A DNA stretch of 64,000 bases, taken from positions 58,684,673 through 58,748,672 of the forward strand of contig NC_080426.1 of assembly GCF_029873635.1 (NCBI RefSeq). The letters are read 5' to 3'. A program made the position numbers and the translations under genes. The notes beneath the pieces are model-generated. The model saw nothing but the letters and a program-made list of their open reading frames with translations, did no database searches and had not been told where the DNA came from. This DNA comes from Malania oleifera (taxonomy: Eukaryota > Streptophyta > Magnoliopsida > Santalales > Ximeniaceae). Positions 43,550 to 55,179 of this stretch are shown here, in pieces (the stretch's first letter is position 1; each line of letters opens with the position of its first letter).

Positions 43550-44458
43550 TCTAATTTTCACAAATGATCTCATATATATAGACATGAGAGGAAATATGAC
43601 CGTTGGGGACCTATTGGGTATTATTAAGAAAGTTTGATGACATTTAAAACATTTTAACCTTGTTTAAAAAATATTTAACCACGGTAAAAATCAGGGCAAC
43701 CCGAGAGGTTCGGTCGACCAGGTCTTATATGGTTCGGTCGACTAGGGGAATTTTGAACTAAGGGCTCGGTCGACCAGAAGAGGGCGATTTCTCAATTTTC
43801 CGAGGCTCAGTCGACTAGACCGCTGGGATTTCTACCGATGACCTTCGATCGACCAGGTAGTTGGAGTTCATTTCTGTCTCGATTGACCAGATGGTCAAAC
43901 GTTTGACCCCAAGGGGTTTTGGTCGACCAGGGCTTCTTGAACTACCTAGTTCGATCGACCAGATGGTTAAAATGTTGACCAGAGAGGGTTTCGGTCGATC
44001 GGTGCTTTTTGAACTATTCTGGTTCATTCGACCAGGGCGTTGGTCAACTGTTGACCCAGGCTTGGTTCGGTCGACTAGGGCAGAATGAACTGTCTGGTTC
44101 GGTCGATCAAAAGTGCACCAAGTGTGCATTTCGGTCCCGTTTTGAGACATACAAACCCTATTCAAGTGCCTAACAAACATATGTGTAAATGTATGTGTCC
44201 TAGGTTCACTTGGGGTCCAATTTGAAGCCACTGAAAGTCGACTGAAGGGAAAACCCTAAGGTCTATCTAGAGTCTTTTCTCATTCACGGTTTGTTTGAGC
44301 TTACGTAATAAATCATATATGTGATGTGTGTGAGCTTATTACAAACCAGAGCCCTACTTACTATTACAGACTGATTTTCACAAATGAATTATATTACAAT
44401 TAAGATCGATAATCAGTCTTCAGGCTTTACTTGCTTTGTGCCCATTTTGATCTTAACA
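43550..44458 (-). mobile_element. Copia-type LTR 5' part, minus sense (third LTR-D copy)
   Basis: In minus sense it starts TGTTAAGATC at 44458 and contains the U3 array of GGTCGACCGAAC-like words (43700-44110) and the CCCCAACGGTCATATTTC block before a weak TATA-like TATATATA. It corresponds to the first half of LTR-D at 3666-4520. The remainder is missing where LINE sequence begins. Confidence 0.65.
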
Positions 44459-45225
44459 ATTTTAGTTCCTGCACAAAACCTCAAACACCCATTAGATACA
44501 AAGAGTATTTGTCATAATCAAAAGCGAGCGTGACTGATAAGGTCAACAGAAGATTTTTTGGAAATCTAAAATTTGTCAACGAGAGTTCAGGTTCATCGAT
44601 GAACTTTCTACAGGACTTGTCGATGAGGTGACGTGTCTCATCGACGAATCCAACCCTATAAATACCTGAAACTCAGATTTTAAGCAGAAAATTTACAGAA
44701 ACTCTCTCTCTCTCCTCTCTCTACGGTCTCTCCCTCCTCTCTTTTCGATTTTGACCCTGTCAGTCGCCGGATCGAAGATATGAGGCCACCACGACGCTCC
44801 TGGGGAAGTTCTCTCCAAATCTATCGGAGCGGATCGTTGGTGGAAGCTAGTCGAAATTCATCCCTGAGTTGAGGTAAGACTTTTTATTCGAAATTTGGTC
44901 TTTCCACAATTGAAGGAAATGATGTACTCGAATAAATACTGAAGTTTAGTTATGAGAATTATCATTTTCAGGGTACTGCTTAGGGTTTCCTACGAGTGTA
45001 AGACCAGTATTATAGAGAGACTTTTCAGTTGCCAGGTAAGGAGATAAATTAAAATAATTATTTTCCATTGAAATTACTATTACTTAATAGTAGAATAATT
45101 TTTAGAAAGCATGTGATTATATATGAGTATAATTGAGAAAATGTAAGTTTGGGAAAATACTGCAATTGTACAGGAAATGTGTTTTCAGAACGGAATATAT
45201 GGTTTCATTCAATTCGTGTGGTGTG

Positions 45226-45230
<5 letters not shown>

Positions 45231-45269
<39 letters not shown>
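45231..45269. repeat. TA microsatellite in LTR3
   Basis: Uninterrupted TA dinucleotide run of about 39 bases. Confidence 0.95.
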
Positions 45270-45273
<4 letters not shown>

Positions 45274-45372
45274 CCATGTTAAGTTAAATTTACAAAATAA
45301 GCATGTTGACAAATATTTTCAGGAATAACATGATAAACACAATAAATTATGATTTCAGAATATATGATATGT

Positions 45373-45480
45373 TCAGCGCAAGGCCGTAATTGATGATTGA
45401 CGCAAGACCTCAATTATTCATGTTATTCGGTGCAAGGCCGCATTTATTTATGTTTTCGGAGCGAGGCCGTAATTATTATG
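45373..45480. repeat. GCAAGGCCGTAATT minisatellite in LTR3
   Basis: Four imperfect units of about 28-32 bases around GCGCAAGGCCGTAATT. Related LTRs have unrelated arrays in the corresponding region. Confidence 0.75.
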
Positions 45481-46349
45481 TTAATATAGGATTTAGGAAA
45501 TGCTATTATTTTATTTACGATAAATAGTGTATGTTTATGTACTATATGTTATCAGAACCCGAATGTTAGTTTAGTTTAGTTTCATGAGCACGGTACCATA
45601 GCTTATAGATTAGATATCTATGATCAGATTGATGCTAACCACCCCACGAGGGGGTAAGAGATAGATAGTTAATGTGACTTTTGATGTAGAGTTGTAGACA
45701 TCCACCTGGCAGTCCGGACCAGGGTGTGGCGGGCCCATCGTACTTACAGACATTTTTGACTCGATAGTGGTCGGCCAGTCATTGTCGGGTCTCGCTTTCG
45801 GGCTGCATAACCCGTTATGGGGGGGGGGTAATACATGACATCGGCTAGCTATTCATCCTAGGTAGTTTTCAGTATTATAGATTATATCAGATAATACATA
45901 ATTTGTATGATTACTGGGAAGTATGAAATTATGTGCTTAAATATTCATGTTGCCACACAGCTGATTTTAATTTATCTACCCTTACTGAGAGGTGTCTCAT
46001 GTCAAGTTTAAATTATTTCAGGAAACTCGGAGAGACCGACGGGTCAGGGCCGCCATTGAGTGAGTTGAACTTCCCTGCTAGAAGGGTAAGTTCTGATCTA
46101 GGATCAGGATATTTTTGTTATAAGATCTTAGGATTATTTTGATATTTTGGAGATTGTATATATAAATACAGTATCTTTGGAAATATAGTAGACTCTGGTA
46201 TTATGTAATTATTGGTTGATGAATATGATTTACATTTACTGCTACTTAGGTTCCGCTGTGTATGACAGGTGTCCCCGCTACCCACGGGTTCGGGTTGACT
46301 ATTTTATTTATTATGTTCTATTATATGTTAAGATAAGCAGATCGTTACA

Positions 46350-46912
46350 ATTTGGATATGTGTTAGGATTTTATATTGTACTCACTAACTTTGTGTAGAA
46401 GCATTTGAGTGTATTTGCGAAAATTGTAACTCTATATTTGTAATCACGGTTTGAGCTGTGAATCAGGTTTGAGGAGAAAACTGTATCTCTTGTAAACAGC
46501 GGAGTAGGAGGAAGTTGTGCCTCTTGTAAGTAGCGGATTATAAGGGAAGTTTCGTCCCGATTAAAGGAGTAGAGATTTAGTGGAATCCCTGAGTGGGTTG
46601 CTCAAGGCGAGGATGTAGGTCGGGTTGGCTGAACCTTACAAAATCATGTTTGCCTTCTCTCTTTCCTTAACTTTTTAATTTCCGCTTGCATTTCATTACC
46701 AGTTTTTGCATGTTTGTATGTTGATTAATATTACATGCACTTGATAATTAATTGGGTATAAATGAATTTATTTAGATAATAATTTGAATTAATTTCAAGC
46801 CCTTGCGATTATTTTGTTAAATGTTGAAATAGGGATTAAGTGGTAAAATAAACTTAAATTATTTTGAAATACCCAATTCACCCTCCATTTTGGGATAACA
46901 CCGTAATTCACA
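46350..46912 (+). mobile_element. Copia-type LTR 3' portion
   Basis: Plus-sense sequence with AGTAGCGGATTATAAGG, TTTAGTGGAATCCC and GGATGTAGGTCGGGTTGGC, the conserved block of the copia-type LTRs here, ending CCAATTCACCCTCC...CACA near 46912. The left part is lost at the junction with LTR3. Confidence 0.5.
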
Positions 46913-47110
46913 GGGTTGAACCACGTTAATATCGTTTGTCAAACTTCTCTTCCGTACACTATCTAATTTACGTCTTGTGCATGACTTATGTTCTTTATAT
47001 TGTGATGTAATTGCTTGTATTTTGCCAAGAATTATTATTTTGTAGAGGAAAGCCTAAATACACAAAAGAGTCCATTCACCCCCCCACTAGACTCTACTCT
47101 AGGGCCAACA
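46913..47110 (+). mobile_element. Old Sirevirus-type LTR 3' end
   Basis: Diverged match to the last 200 bases of the LTRs at 56830-57030 and 62713-62913. It shares GAACCACGT, ATCTTGTGCATGA, TTGCCAAGA, TTATTTTGTAGA, AAAAGAGTC(C/T)ATTCACCCCCCC and a final CCAACA at 47110. It shows the family was active here before the young copy at 55180 inserted. Confidence 0.6.
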
Positions 47111-47516
47111 TTATTCATTTTATACACATCTAAATTAAAATCAAAATTAAATGATAATATGAATTTAAATATAATTAAAAGAGAAATAAACATAAATTTC
47201 AAAAAATAATAATAAAGCCAATTACAAAATACCTGTAATATTTTTCAATTATCATGTCTAATAAAATTTTCATTGTAAAGTAAATTTTAAAAGTAGAACA
47301 ATTAAGTAAAATAATTATTATAATTTTATTTTTATAATAGTAATTTTTTAATGTGTATTATTTGTACTTTTATTATTATAATTATATTTTTACAATATTA
47401 TTTGATTTAAATATGAAAATAAGTATTTTTAATTTATATTAGTTTTATAAATGTTGACTAAACGTGTTGTTGGTTTCTAATGTTTAGTTTCCATTTCTGA
47501 TTTTTGAATTCATTTC
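47111..47516. other. AT-rich DNA without recognised features
   Basis: Poly-A, poly-T and ATTATT-rich sequence; no gene or repeat family seen. Confidence 0.5.
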
Positions 47517-47602
47517 TAATTTTCATTTATCTTTTTTGTTTTTGAAAAGAGCCAGGAGTCACCCACATAGTGGCCCTGTCCCAAGTTAATTTTCATTTAT
47601 CT
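47517..47602 (-). mobile_element. Tiny retroposon with 16-bp target duplication
   Basis: A 54-base insertion (47533-47586) is flanked by the exact 16-base direct repeat TAATTTTCATTTATCT (47517-47532 and 47587-47602). In minus sense it starts CTTGGGACAGGGCCAC and ends in an A-rich tail (CAAAAACAAAAA). A-tail plus long target duplication is the mark of LINE-machinery insertion, so it is a very short truncated LINE or SINE 3' piece. Confidence 0.7.
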
Positions 47603-47789
47603 AATTTTTGACAATAATAAGAAACGCTTCCTTAGAAAAATCACTTTATTGTTATGAAATATAATTATTTTTGTTTTGAAAATTGTTTGTCACATAGTTC
47701 TCTACAATCTCGCCTTGGTACAGTGTTGGTTGTCAATTTATTAAGACTGGTGAGGTTACCCAATATCAATTTGATAACCACTTGATAAA

Positions 47790-48020
47790 GGAAGAAGTAA
47801 AGGAGAATAAGGCCTCCTCGGGCATTAGTGGAAAGGGCGTGCTGGGGATTGCCGCTTGACGATGAGGTCTTTGGTTCGATTCCTATTGCTTGATCAAATT
47901 CCTCTTTATTCCTACGAGGCTGTGGGGGCGGCTTCAGTAGGCGTAGGAATAATCTGTGTACCCGAAGACGTTGCCATAATTGGATGAGCTGGGAGAGCCA
48001 GGACACCCGACGTAATCTAA
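47790..48020 (+). mobile_element. Possible tRNA-related SINE
   Basis: A GC-rich 200-base island in AT-rich DNA with a pol III B box GGTTCGATTCC at 47873-47883 and a weak A-box-like TAGTGGAAAGGGCG about 45 bases before it. It is followed by a body with CTACGAGGCTGTGGGGGCGG and an A-rich stretch after 48015. Target duplications were not resolved. Other origins are possible. Confidence 0.4.
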
Positions 48021-49115
48021 AAAATTAAAGGGGAATAAGGCTATAGTCAATTGGGTAAATTATCATCAGGCAACTAACTAGACCACCATTTTGAAAGATT
48101 CTAGGGCGCCACCCTCAGCAGGCGGCCGCTGTGTAGCTAGCTTGGACTACCCTTAATAATTTAATGAAGGTTAAAAGGCTCATTAAAAGATCTCAAGTTA
48201 AATTTTAGTAAAAATAAAAAAAAATATGAATTGAAAGACGAGTTAATTAGGTCCCAATTTAAAAAAGAATGTAATCAGGAAAAAAAAATCCATTCCTTTT
48301 AAGTCCATTTGGATAAAAAATTTTGATTAAAAAAAAAAGAAAAAGAAAAGAAAATAAAGAAAATAATTGTTTTCTATTTTTATTATTTTTTTAATATTTC
48401 ATTTGATAACTAAACATAAAATTTTAAATTTATTGATGCTTTTCTTTTATTTCTTTTTTTAATGTTTTTTTGAATCTCAGATAGGCCTTATCAAATAAAT
48501 CTCACACGTCAAAGGGTAAAATTCACAAAAAAATGAGTGGTGCCGAGACCGTAGAATTTTGGGAGCGGCGAGGCATGACGAAGGGGGTTGGCTTAGGGCA
48601 AGACTCCCATCCGACCCGTTCCACGCAGTAAATTAAAAGTCGTCGTTGCTTTGGCGGCAGCGCAAGTCAATTAGTTGCAAGTGACATCCACTAGGAGGTT
48701 TCATTAGAGTCCATTACCCTAACATTAATTGTACTAATGTGTCAAGGCAGTATTTTCCCAAGAAAAAAAATATTTGCTGTATGGAGAGTGAGCCTCTATC
48801 TCCAATTCGGTCGCCCAGCAATGAAATTTCAGATTACCAAAATTTTGTTCGAAAAAAAGTGTTGACAGAAGAGTGGGTGGGCATTAATTAAGAAACCCAT
48901 AGCTAGGTATTTACTCCTCCTACCCATAACACGACATGGGGCGTTATTTCTGCTGGGGTTGTGGTTGAACCGCAAAGCTGGAATATTAATTTACCACAGC
49001 TACCAGCAGCAACGTACAACTTCCCTACTCAATGCGCACCATCATCACACGCCAAAAATATCCAAGAGCCTAAACAGTACTACACACTCACATTCGTGGA
49101 CTCTGAAGGATTGAC

Positions 49116-49155
<40 letters not shown>

Positions 49156-49601
49156 GATTAACCCAAATGGGCTGTCAGGTACAGTTCATATATTTAAACC
49201 ATCGCCCACTTTTCATAAAAGTATCTTCTTTTATGAAAATTTATGTCAAGCAAAAGCAATGTTGAGTTGAGGATGGAATCAAACAATACAACTGAGGATT
49301 TGAATTTTAGAAGTTATGATTTTTTATTTCATAAAATATCCTCATTATGGATTAATAAAAGTTTTTCAATTGTTTCTAGAAGTAAACATTTGATGATGAG
49401 CACCATGTAACCTTAAACTTATGGGGTAAGAGTTTTGTTTTTTCTAACTTTTCAAATTTTAGTGAAATAGTATTTGAAAGTATGAATTTTAGAGTTCAAG
49501 TTTTGATTTATGTGGATTAAAAGAAATTTAAGGTAATTTTATATTACATTTTATATGTCCAAATCCACTGATGGGTGGAGGGGACGCACTCAATCACTAG
49601 T
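48021..49601. other. Intergenic DNA without recognised genes
   Basis: Mostly AT-rich. A GC-richer patch lies at 48530-48700, and a TA microsatellite at 49118-49150. Open frames are short and match nothing I know. Confidence 0.45.
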
Positions 49602-49908
49602 TGTAATTGAAATTCAGTGAGAATTGCACATAAATGTACTTAATTAATTTTAATAAATAATTCGAAACAAAATAGAGAGAACTCTCAAATACAATTTCTC
49701 TTACTCACTGATTATTCACCCTCTCTACACCACACATTACAACACACACATACACACACACACATATTAATTTATAGTAAGGCTAGAACAATATAATCAA
49801 CAATGGTGGCTGAAATTGCTGAGATTTTGGTGAGGTTACTGCGGACTCCAAACCAAATTCAACAGAGGTGGGCTATCGGCTATCTCCAGTCAAGTTTAAT
49901 TTTCAACA
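49602..49908 (-). mobile_element. Copia-A 3' LTR
   Basis: About 307 bases. In minus sense it starts TGTTGAAAATTAAACTTGAC at 49908, directly after a polypurine tract (TTAAGGGGTGAG, 49909-49920), and ends CAATTACA at 49602. It has a TATA box in minus sense (TATAAATTAA, around 49770-49780) and a CA/TG microsatellite at 49740-49765. It follows the RNase H end of copia-A in the same orientation. The 5' LTR lies beyond the right edge of the window. Confidence 0.7.
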
Positions 49909-49920
49909 CTCACCCCTTAA

Positions 49921-50130
49921 ACTTGACTCTCCTGATTTTGTCATTCCGAACATTGTTTTTATTCTTACAAAAATATAATGCTTGAGTGGTTTCGTGAAAA
50001 TGTCAGCAATCTGATTATATGTTCTACAAGATATTAACTCTACTTCTTTCTTCTTGACATGCTCCCTGATAAAATGATACCGAATATCAATATGTTTGCT
50101 TCTTTCATGGTAAACAAGATTCTTCGCAAC
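49921..50130 (-). pseudogene. Copia-A RNase H, C-terminal part
   Basis: The minus strand reads KNLVYHERSKHIDIRYHFIREHVKKKEVEL and NQIADIFTKPLKH, the end of copia RNase H, then a short tail to a stop near 49903. It is separated from its N-terminal part (53445-53803) by the hAT insertion. Removing the insertion and one 8-bp target copy restores a continuous frame across LA-KN. Confidence 0.9.
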
Positions 50131-50823
50131 CAGGGGCGGCTCTGCCCTTAGGCCATTAAGGCACCCGCCTAGGGCCCCCAAATTTTTGGGGCTCCTCAAT
50201 TTTTGTTTAATATAATAATATACTTTTAGGGCCCCCAAATTTTTTTTAATTAAATAATATTAATATTATTTATTATGCTCTATTCCCATAATTGACTTCT
50301 CAACTAACAAATAAATAAAATAAATATAATTTAATTCTTTTTTTTTCAAGTCTTATACTTCCCAACTAACAATTTTATTGTATTTCAAATTATCTATTAC
50401 TTTCATCTCTCTCTCTTAGTCTCTCTAAAATTTTTTTTTTCATCTCTCACACTCTCTCACTCTCATCTCTTGGTCTCTCTATGATTTTTGCTCCAACTAT
50501 TATGTTCATCATCTTCGGGCCTCCGATTTTCTGTAATTTTCTTCAATTCTAATTTTGATTTCAATGTTTGTATATTATTTTTCTATTATTTTCACTCTGA
50601 AATTTTTTTTTCTATTTTTTCTTAGATTTTGGAAGCTTTGAGGTTAGAGCGCTGTATCCGGCAAGAATCCGATATCTCTTAAGTCTCGCTCGCCGATCGA
50701 TTTGCAATAATAAAATTAATCAGGTTATATTGTTTCAATCTACTATTTCTATAGATTTATTAAATTTATTTTTATTTATTTACATAATTTGTCAATTTAT
50801 AGTGTTAATTTTGAAATTTAACT

Positions 50824-51008
50824 ATGTCAACAAGAAAATATGAATCCGGATATGAAAAACGAAGAAAAAAAAAAAATAGAAGAATTAGTGTCATCTCAAA
50901 AGGGAGCTCTTGATAAATTTATTTTTAGTTCTAAGCAAAATATAAATGAACAAGATGAAAATCCTCTAAGAAACGAGCAATCAATTCCAGAGATGGAATT
51001 AGAATCTA

Positions 51009-51061
<53 letters not shown>

Positions 51062-53364
51062 GTGATAAAGATAACATTGATATACAGGAAATGTTCACTA
51101 ATGATATTTCTTTTGAAAGACATTTTAACAATATAGAAGAAAAATAAATAAATAATGATGATAATATTTATGATCCAAAATATTGGGAAAATATAGATAC
51201 CAAATTACGAAATTTATTAGTTGAAAAAGGTCCTATTAGGGATAATGATTTAATTTTTCCAAAAGATGAAAATTCAAGACATTTTTCAAATATATATTAT
51301 ATTAGAATATTATCAAATGGAGAGAAACATGATAGAAAATGGCTTATATATTATAAAGATTTAGATATAGTATTTTGTTTTTGTTGCAAGTTATTTGGCC
51401 AAAAATTAAATAACCAACAACTAACTAATGAAGGGTGTAAAGATTAGAAAAATTTTAGTACCAAACTTAAAAGTCACGAAATTAGTGAAGAACATATTTT
51501 CAATATGAGTAAATGGGCTGATTTAGAGTTAAGATTGTTAAAAAATACAACAATTGATAAAAATATAGAAGAACAAATTAATAAAGAAAAAGAACACTGG
51601 AAAAAAGTATTATTGAGAATTATTTCTGTTGTGAAAACTCTTGCTAAAAATAATTTGGCATTTTGTGGGAAAAATGAACGAATTTATCAAGAGAATAATG
51701 AAATTTTTTTAAGTTTAATTGAAATGATTGCAGAATTTGATCCAATAATGAAAGAACATATTCGACGTTTTCAATATGGTGAAATTCATAATCATTATCT
51801 TGGTCATAATATGCAAAATGAATTGATAAATTTATTAACTCTTAATATTAAAAAGAAAATTATGAAATAAATCAATGAAACAAAATATTATTCAATCATA
51901 CTCGATTGCACTCTGGATGTAAGTCATCAAGAACAAATGTCTTTAATAATACGATATTTGAATCTTTCTACAAGTCCAATTAAAATAGACGAACATTTTA
52001 TAGAATTTCTAAAAGTAGATGATACGTCAGGAGAAGGACTCTTTAATGAATTAATAAATGTCATACAAAAATTTGAACTTGGTATTGAGAATATAAGAGG
52101 GCAAGGATATGATAATGGATCTAATATGAAAGGAAAACAACAAGGTGTACAAAAAAGACTATTAGATATAAATTCTAGAGCATTTTATACTCCGTGTGGT
52201 TGTCACAGTCTTAATCTAGTACTTTGTGATATGGCTAATTGTTGTTCTAAAGTTATAACTTTTTTTGGAGTAGTACAACGAATATATACATTATTTTCTT
52301 CTTCTACGAAACGATGGAAAATTTTAACCGAATATGTACCAAATTTAACTGTAAAATCATTATCACAAACACGTTGGGAAAGTCGAATAGAGAGTGTTAA
52401 GGCAATAAGGTTTCAAGCTTCTCAAATTAGAGATGCTTTGCTTCAATTAGAAAAAACTAGTGATGATCCAAAAACAAAGAGTGAATCTTATTGTATAGCA
52501 ACTTATGAAATGGAAAATTTTGAATTCTTACTAGGAATGATTATTTGGTATGACATATTATTTGCTGTTAATTGTGTTAGTAAAAATTTACAATCACAAG
52601 ATATGTGTATTGATGTCGCCATTAATCAATTAAAAGGTTTCATTGTTTTTCTAAAAAATTATAGGGAGAATGGATTTATATCTTCTATGATTTCAGCAAA
52701 AGAGATTGCACTTCAAATGAATATCAAACCTATATTTCGTAAAAAACGTCTAATTAATAGGAAAAAACAATTTGATGAGAATGCTAATGATGATACAACA
52801 CACTCAGCTGAAGAATCTTTTAGGATTAATTTTTTCTTATACATAATAGATCAAGCTATTATTTCATTTGAGAGTAGATTTGAACAATTTCAAACATATG
52901 AGAATATTTTTGGTTTTTTATATGATTTAAAAATATTAAAATCATTAGATGAGAATAATTTGAAACAAAAATGTTTGACACTTGAGAATATTTTAAAATG
53001 TGGAACACATTCAAATATTAATGGTTTTGATTTATTTTCAGAATTGAGAATTTTAAAAGAAAGTTTGGAAGAAACGAGTACACCAATTGAAACATTGAAC
53101 TTTATAAAAAAGGTAGATTGTTTTCCAAATACATTTATTGCTTATATAATTTTATTAACGATACCTGTGACAGTAGCTTCTGCAGAAAGAAGTTTTTCAA
53201 AACTTAAACTTATAAAAAATTATTTGCGATCAACTATTTCATAAGAAAGATTAAATGGATTGACTATGTTATCAATAGAAAAAGAAATACTTGAAAATAT
53301 TGAATATAAAACTTTAATTAGTGATTTTGCATCTCAAAAATCTAGAAAAATTAATTTTAAATAA
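50824..53364 (+). pseudogene. hAT transposase (TTF/ZMYM1-like), inactivated
   Basis: Starts MSTRKYESGYEKR at 50824. A slip in an A-tract near 50865-50875 and a one-base change at the start of the AAT repeat (51008) shift the frame out and back. Then KYWENID and DLDIVFCFCCKLFG (TTF-type zinc finger, about 51360-51405) follow. The DUF4371-like core includes [20 protein letters not shown] and [15 protein letters not shown] (about 52100-52230), and the hAT dimerisation end contains [21 protein letters not shown] (53163-53226). In-frame stops lie at 51145, 51445, 51868 and 53242; the last three fit Trp or Gln codons changed by C-to-T or G-to-A. The natural stop is at 53362-53364. It cannot make active transposase. 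Confidence 0.9.
51008..51060. repeat. AAT trinucleotide repeat inside the transposase gene
   Basis: About 17 AAT units that would encode an asparagine run in the transposase frame. Confidence 0.95.
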
Positions 53365-53444
53365 AAATAAAAATTAAAAAAAATATTAAGGGTCCTTGAT
53401 TAAATCATTCGCCTAGGACCCCATAATGTGAAGAGCCGGCCCTG

Positions 53445-54358
53445 TTCGCAAGTGTAATCGCTGATTGGTTGTCAATGTAGACTTCTGTGGGATTATCTTG
53501 AAGAAATCCTGAATACTTCAGTACATTCCTGATCCATATACCATGACAAACAGCTGAATTGACAGCAACGTACTCAACTTCACATGATGAAAGCGTTATA
53601 ATGGGTTGCTTCTTTGATGACCATGTAAACGCTATATCTCCCATGAAGAATGTGAATCCAGTCGTACTTTTTCTTTCATCAAGATCTCTTCCCCAGTCGT
53701 TATCTGAATAGCCGATAAGTTTGCAATCACCTCTTCGTGAATAGAACATACCGTCGGTGATGGTACCCTTGACATAACGGAGTATCCTCTTCGTTGCATT
53801 CAAATGGGACTAGTGAGGAGTCTCCATATACCCACTGACAAGTCTAGCTCCATAGAGTATGTCTGGTCTACTGCACATCAAATACCTCAAGCTTTCAACC
53901 AAACTCTTTAAATATGTGGGGTCAACATTTCCTTATTCATTCTTTCTCAACTCTAATCCCATTTCAACCGGGGTTGTCACAGGGTTGCATTTGTCAATCC
54001 CAAACTTCTTCAGTACTTCTTTTGTATAGTGGCTCTAGGAGATGAAGATTCTCTTTTCGCTTTGCACGACTTCTATGCCAAGAAAATGAGTCATCTGGAC
54101 AATATCCGTCATTTCGAATTCTTTGACCATGCTCCTCTTGAAAGCGACGAACATCTCTGGATTGTTGCAGATGAAAAATAGATCATCAACATATAGGCCA
54201 GCAATCAGTATGCTTCCATCTGTCTCCATCTTCATGTATAACGCATACTTGTAGGGATACTTCTCAAATCCATTCTTCTGAAAATAGTCATCAATCCTCA
54301 TGTTTCACGCACAAGGTGCCTGTTTCAAACCATAGAGTGCTTTCTTCAGCTTGTATAC
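53445..54358 (-). pseudogene. Copia-A reverse transcriptase and RNase H, N-terminal part
   Basis: Minus strand. At 54300-54358 it reads KLKKALYGLKQAP followed by a TGA where the family has Trp (and an Arg-to-Cys change). Then comes MRIDDYFQKNGF and the LYVDDLFFI box (YVDD at 54182-54193). At 53405-53803 it reads RILRYVKGTITDGMF, IGYSDNDWG, STTGFTFF and SSCEVEYVAV, then YIDNQSAITLA, the copia RNase H with its acidic residues. At 54359 the upstream part is cut off by a gypsy-type LTR; the rest must lie past the right edge. Confidence 0.9.
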
Positions 54359-55179
54359 TGTAACGACCTCCTATTTAACTGGGCATTTATTTATTTATTT
54401 TTATATATACCATGATATTTAACATGCTTTGATACCATACTAGTTAAATCCAATTATTAGCCTAAGCAGCGAGAAGCATAAATCAAATAAACATGTCCAT
54501 ATATAATTATATACAATACCAGAGTGCTAACAGGTTCCCCATAATTTACATATATCACTGCTCCCCAAAATATCCTCAACTGGTGAGGCTATACAAAAAC
54601 ACTCCCAAAATATACTCACTCTTTACTGACAGGGCAGTATTGTGGCCTCTCTATCTGCTTAATCTGCTCGCCTACCTGGATCACCTGAAAAATGATTCAA
54701 CACTGGGATGAGCCAACGGTCAATAAGACGAAATATGCTATTATTAATGTGTGGCAAATGAGTTACAATATTATGAAAATCTGTTTTCACATAATCATGT
54801 ATAACTGAATATGTAAATACAGTACAAATGATAAAATCCATCACCCTTTCCATGTTGCTTAACATAACAGTATTATAGGTTACTATTCAAAATACTTCTA
54901 GTGTACATAAGTATATTCCCTATTTCTGTAAATCTGTATATACGTAATAATAACTGAAAACTTTCCCTGTGGATAACTGTGTGTCATAATTTAACCCCTC
55001 ATGACAGGATTGTGCAGCCCGTATGCCGGATCTACCCTGGCTGGCCGACCAAGACAAACCACTATACTCCATCGGTCTGATTTGCCCACCTCAACTTATA
55101 TCTTATGGGGAGCCTGTTCACGTCAAGGGCCTAGGTGATCGACCTACTACCAAGTATTATCTAAATAGATGGTTGCACT
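54359..55179 (-). mobile_element. Gypsy-type LTR, left part (LTR4)
   Basis: The plus strand starts TGTAACGACCTCC at the exact point where the copia-A RT frame ends; its mirror is the end of LTR3 at 46349. It shares with LTR3 and LTR5 the GCAGCCCGTATGCCGGATC...GGCTGGCCGACC region (55015-55050). It is interrupted at 55180 by the Sirevirus-like element and continues at 62919. As no primer site adjoins its outer side, it is either a solo LTR or a 3' LTR in minus sense. Confidence 0.7.

Larger units (their letters stand above)
44512..46349 (+). mobile_element. Gypsy-type LTR, plus sense (LTR3)
   Basis: Plus-sense relative of LTR1-LTR5. TCATCGACGA-type palindromes lie at 44577-44650, then TATAAATA at 44657-44664, a CT-rich leader, CGAGGTAAGAC-like sequence, a minisatellite at 45373-45480, a TA run at 45231-45269, the TTACTGAGAGGTGTCTCA block at 45983-46000, and the end GATCGTTACA at 46349. 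The end is the mirror of the start of LTR4 at 54359. The 5' end is uncertain: ATTTG at 44507-44511 matches ATTTG after the LTR, but the next bases are TC rather than TG. No internal region adjoins it, so it is probably a solo LTR. Confidence 0.65.
50131..53444 (+). mobile_element. hAT DNA transposon with terminal inverted repeats
   Basis: A 3314-bp element beginning CAGGGGCGGCTCT and ending AGAGCCGGCCCTG, imperfect inverted repeats whose similarity continues inward with GCCTAGGGCCCCC and its inverted partner near 53410-53422. It is flanked by TTCGCAAC (50123-50130) and TTCGCAAG (53445-53452), an 8-bp target duplication with one mismatch, the hAT hallmark. It carries one transposase gene in plus orientation and splits the copia-A RNase H. 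Left ends of this type accompany zinc-finger MYM1-like hAT transposases in plants. Confidence 0.95.

Noticed and set aside
43815-44231. 138-residue minus-strand ORF
   Set aside because: Same LTR U3 repeat array in antisense; repetitive VDRTKPG-like peptides are a by-product.
50840-51136. Isoleucine-rich small protein
   Set aside because: Out-of-frame reading of the AAT repeat in the hAT transposase gene.
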